DNA of 6,965 nucleotides from Thiopontia sp013349825. Its GTDB lineage: Bacteria > Pseudomonadota > Gammaproteobacteria > GCF-002020875. The stretch is taken from the NCBI GenBank assembly GCA_963981015.1, contig CAXCCG010000097.1, positions 1 to 6,965 on the forward strand. Reading direction: 5' to 3'. Below the pieces are notes generated by a model that ran no database searches, was not told the origin of the DNA, and worked only from the letters and a program-made list of their open reading frames with translations. Shown here in pieces: positions 6,179 to 6,965 of this stretch (the first letter of the stretch is position 1; each line of letters opens with the position of its first letter). Made by a program: the position numbers and the translations under genes.

Positions 6179-6915
6179 TTTAGTCGCCGCCCTCGCCCCG
6201 GAGACAACCCATAACGGTTACGCACATGAGCTACATAACGGCGGCTGATCGGCCCTTCCCACTGGGTTAACTCTTCAGCCAGTGATTCATCGGTCCAGAT
6301 GCGCTCACGGTCCTCCATCAACTGCCGGATGCGCTCGCCCAGCTGCTCCCAACGGCGTGGAAACAGCTCCCGTAACGGAATAATGCGTTCGACCTGATCC
6401 TTAAAGCACAAAGCGACCCGCTTACCACTCACCAGACGGCTCACCACACTGATATCCATATAGCCTGACCAGTGCTGAGAGTAGCCCCCAACCGCCTGTT
6501 TATAGGGGTATCTCTGCAGATCACCCGGTTTTCCGCTCTGAAACCACTGCTGTTGATGGTCTGCCAGCAAGGAGAGCAGTCGATACAGTTGCCGGTTACG
6601 GCGACTGATATGCTCCATATTATGCACCAATGAGGTGTGCTCTGCGGGGAGTTCCAGCCACTCATAATGGACCGCAAACAACCGGTCGGCCAGATGAGCC
6701 CCCTGCTCATCGCAGCATGCCACCACGACCGAACTGTTTTCGTAGGGGCTATAGGGGAGATGGTGCCGTATCACCACCCCTTGCTCCAGCCATTCAGCCA
6801 ATTGCCCGGAAGCCTCCAGCCGCTCCACCATCCGCAGGTAGTGACCCGCAGTGGCCTCCAGAAAACGAGAACGAACGATATGACCGACAACTGAAGATTT
6901 CATACCATGATCCAC
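6052..6915 (-). CDS. Short sigma-54 (RpoN)-like protein without a recognisable activator-interacting N-terminus
   Basis: 287-residue frame, against about 480 for typical RpoN. Residues 100-188 fit the sigma-54 segment joining the end of the core-binding domain to the HTH: R105-R-N-R...LL..L...QQQWF resembles R..TLL.I...I...Q..FF, then ISVVSRLV (155-162) resembles the HTH STISR, and GK...PLRELFP (164-186) resembles GK....LK.FF. Residues 192-245 match the DNA-binding domain: I196-R-Q-L, TDESLAEEL (208-216) and RpoN box SRRYVAHVRN (224-233, consensus ARRTVAKYRE), ending in the basic GRGRRLK. There is no glutamine-rich region I. Residues 15-50 might be a much diverged version. The GTG start at 6915 has AGAGAGGG nine bases upstream; ATG at 6903 is the alternative. 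The final 42 or so residues overlap the kinase gene and look non-native. It probably binds DNA; whether it still binds RNA polymerase cannot be judged. Confidence 0.75.
   Translation of the reverse strand: MDHGMKSSVVGHIVRSRFLEATAGHYLRMVERLEASGQLAEWLEQGVVIRHHLPYSPYENSSVVVACCDEQGAHLADRLFAVHYEWLELPAEHTSLVHNMEHISRRNRQLYRLLSLLADHQQQWFQSGKPGDLQRYPYKQAVGGYSQHWSGYMDISVVSRLVSGKRVALCFKDQVERIIPLRELFPRRWEQLGERIRQLMEDRERIWTDESLAEELTQWEGPISRRYVAHVRNRYGLSPGRGRRLKWMPGTPPICWGVPGPLRQNRFVRYRPVVVSMSYPERGGLST
6064..6071 (-). repeat. G8 homopolymer within the gene overlap
   Basis: On the minus strand AAA is followed by eight G residues, between the GVY and YVG motifs of the GIY-YIG domain and a few codons before the stop of the sigma-54-like frame. 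In the GIY frame the codons are AAG-GGG-GGG-GTT. In the sigma-54-like frame they are AGG-GGG-GGG-TTG, giving the slippery pattern G-GGG-GGG. Loss or gain of one G would end the GIY frame almost at once. Confidence 0.8.
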
Positions 6916-6924
6916 TGCGATTAA

Positions 6925-6932
6925 CCCTCTCT
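6925..6932 (-). promoter_or_regulatory. Shine-Dalgarno of the sigma-54-like gene
   Basis: AGAGAGGG on the minus strand, nine bases before GTG 6915. It favours GTG over ATG 6903, which would lie 21 bases away. An in-frame TGA at about 6943-6945 limits how far upstream the gene could start. The rest of the right-hand edge (6933-6965) is AT-rich and may carry a promoter, but the window ends too soon to say. Confidence 0.6.
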
Positions 6933-6965
6933 GATTATTACTTCACCCGTAACTCTTATTATTAT

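Overview
All supportable genes in this window lie on the minus strand, so transcription runs from high to low coordinates. Strong Shine-Dalgarno sequences, moderate GC content and the domain families point to a Gram-negative proteobacterium, perhaps a gammaproteobacterium rich in two-component genes. That placement is an impression, not a measurement. There are no RNA genes, insertion sequences or CRISPR arrays that I can support.

Reading in the direction of transcription: (1) 6915-6052, a short sigma-54-like protein with the C-terminal HTH region and an RpoN box but only about half the normal length. (2) 6178-4004, a 724-residue hybrid histidine kinase with a GIY-YIG nuclease-type domain at its N-terminus, then a receiver, a PAS domain, a PAS-like region, HisKA and an ATPase. 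(3) 4003-2462, a receiver / HisKA / ATPase / receiver kinase. (4) 2460-1159, an NtrC-shaped regulator whose AAA+ domain has lost the GAFTGA loop and the Walker B acids. These four are packed with overlaps or gaps of 0-1 base and look like one operon. After a 277-base gap comes (5) 881-15, a protein of two receiver domains and no output domain. It may have its own promoter.

The products look like one cytoplasmic signalling circuit. Two paralogous soluble kinases with no visible membrane segments could phosphorylate their attached receivers, the NtrC-like protein and the double receiver. Four of the six receiver domains belong to one recognisable subfamily, in which the conserved lysine is followed by two acidic residues and then proline (K-[DE]-[DE]-P). 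The most striking point is at the two ends of the operon. A sigma-54 relative without a recognisable activator-responsive N-terminus is paired with an enhancer-binding protein without the loop and catalytic residues needed to drive sigma-54. This suggests a sigma-54-derived control system rebuilt to work without ATP-driven open-complex formation. That is inference from motifs. The GIY-YIG/kinase fusion is the second unusual feature.
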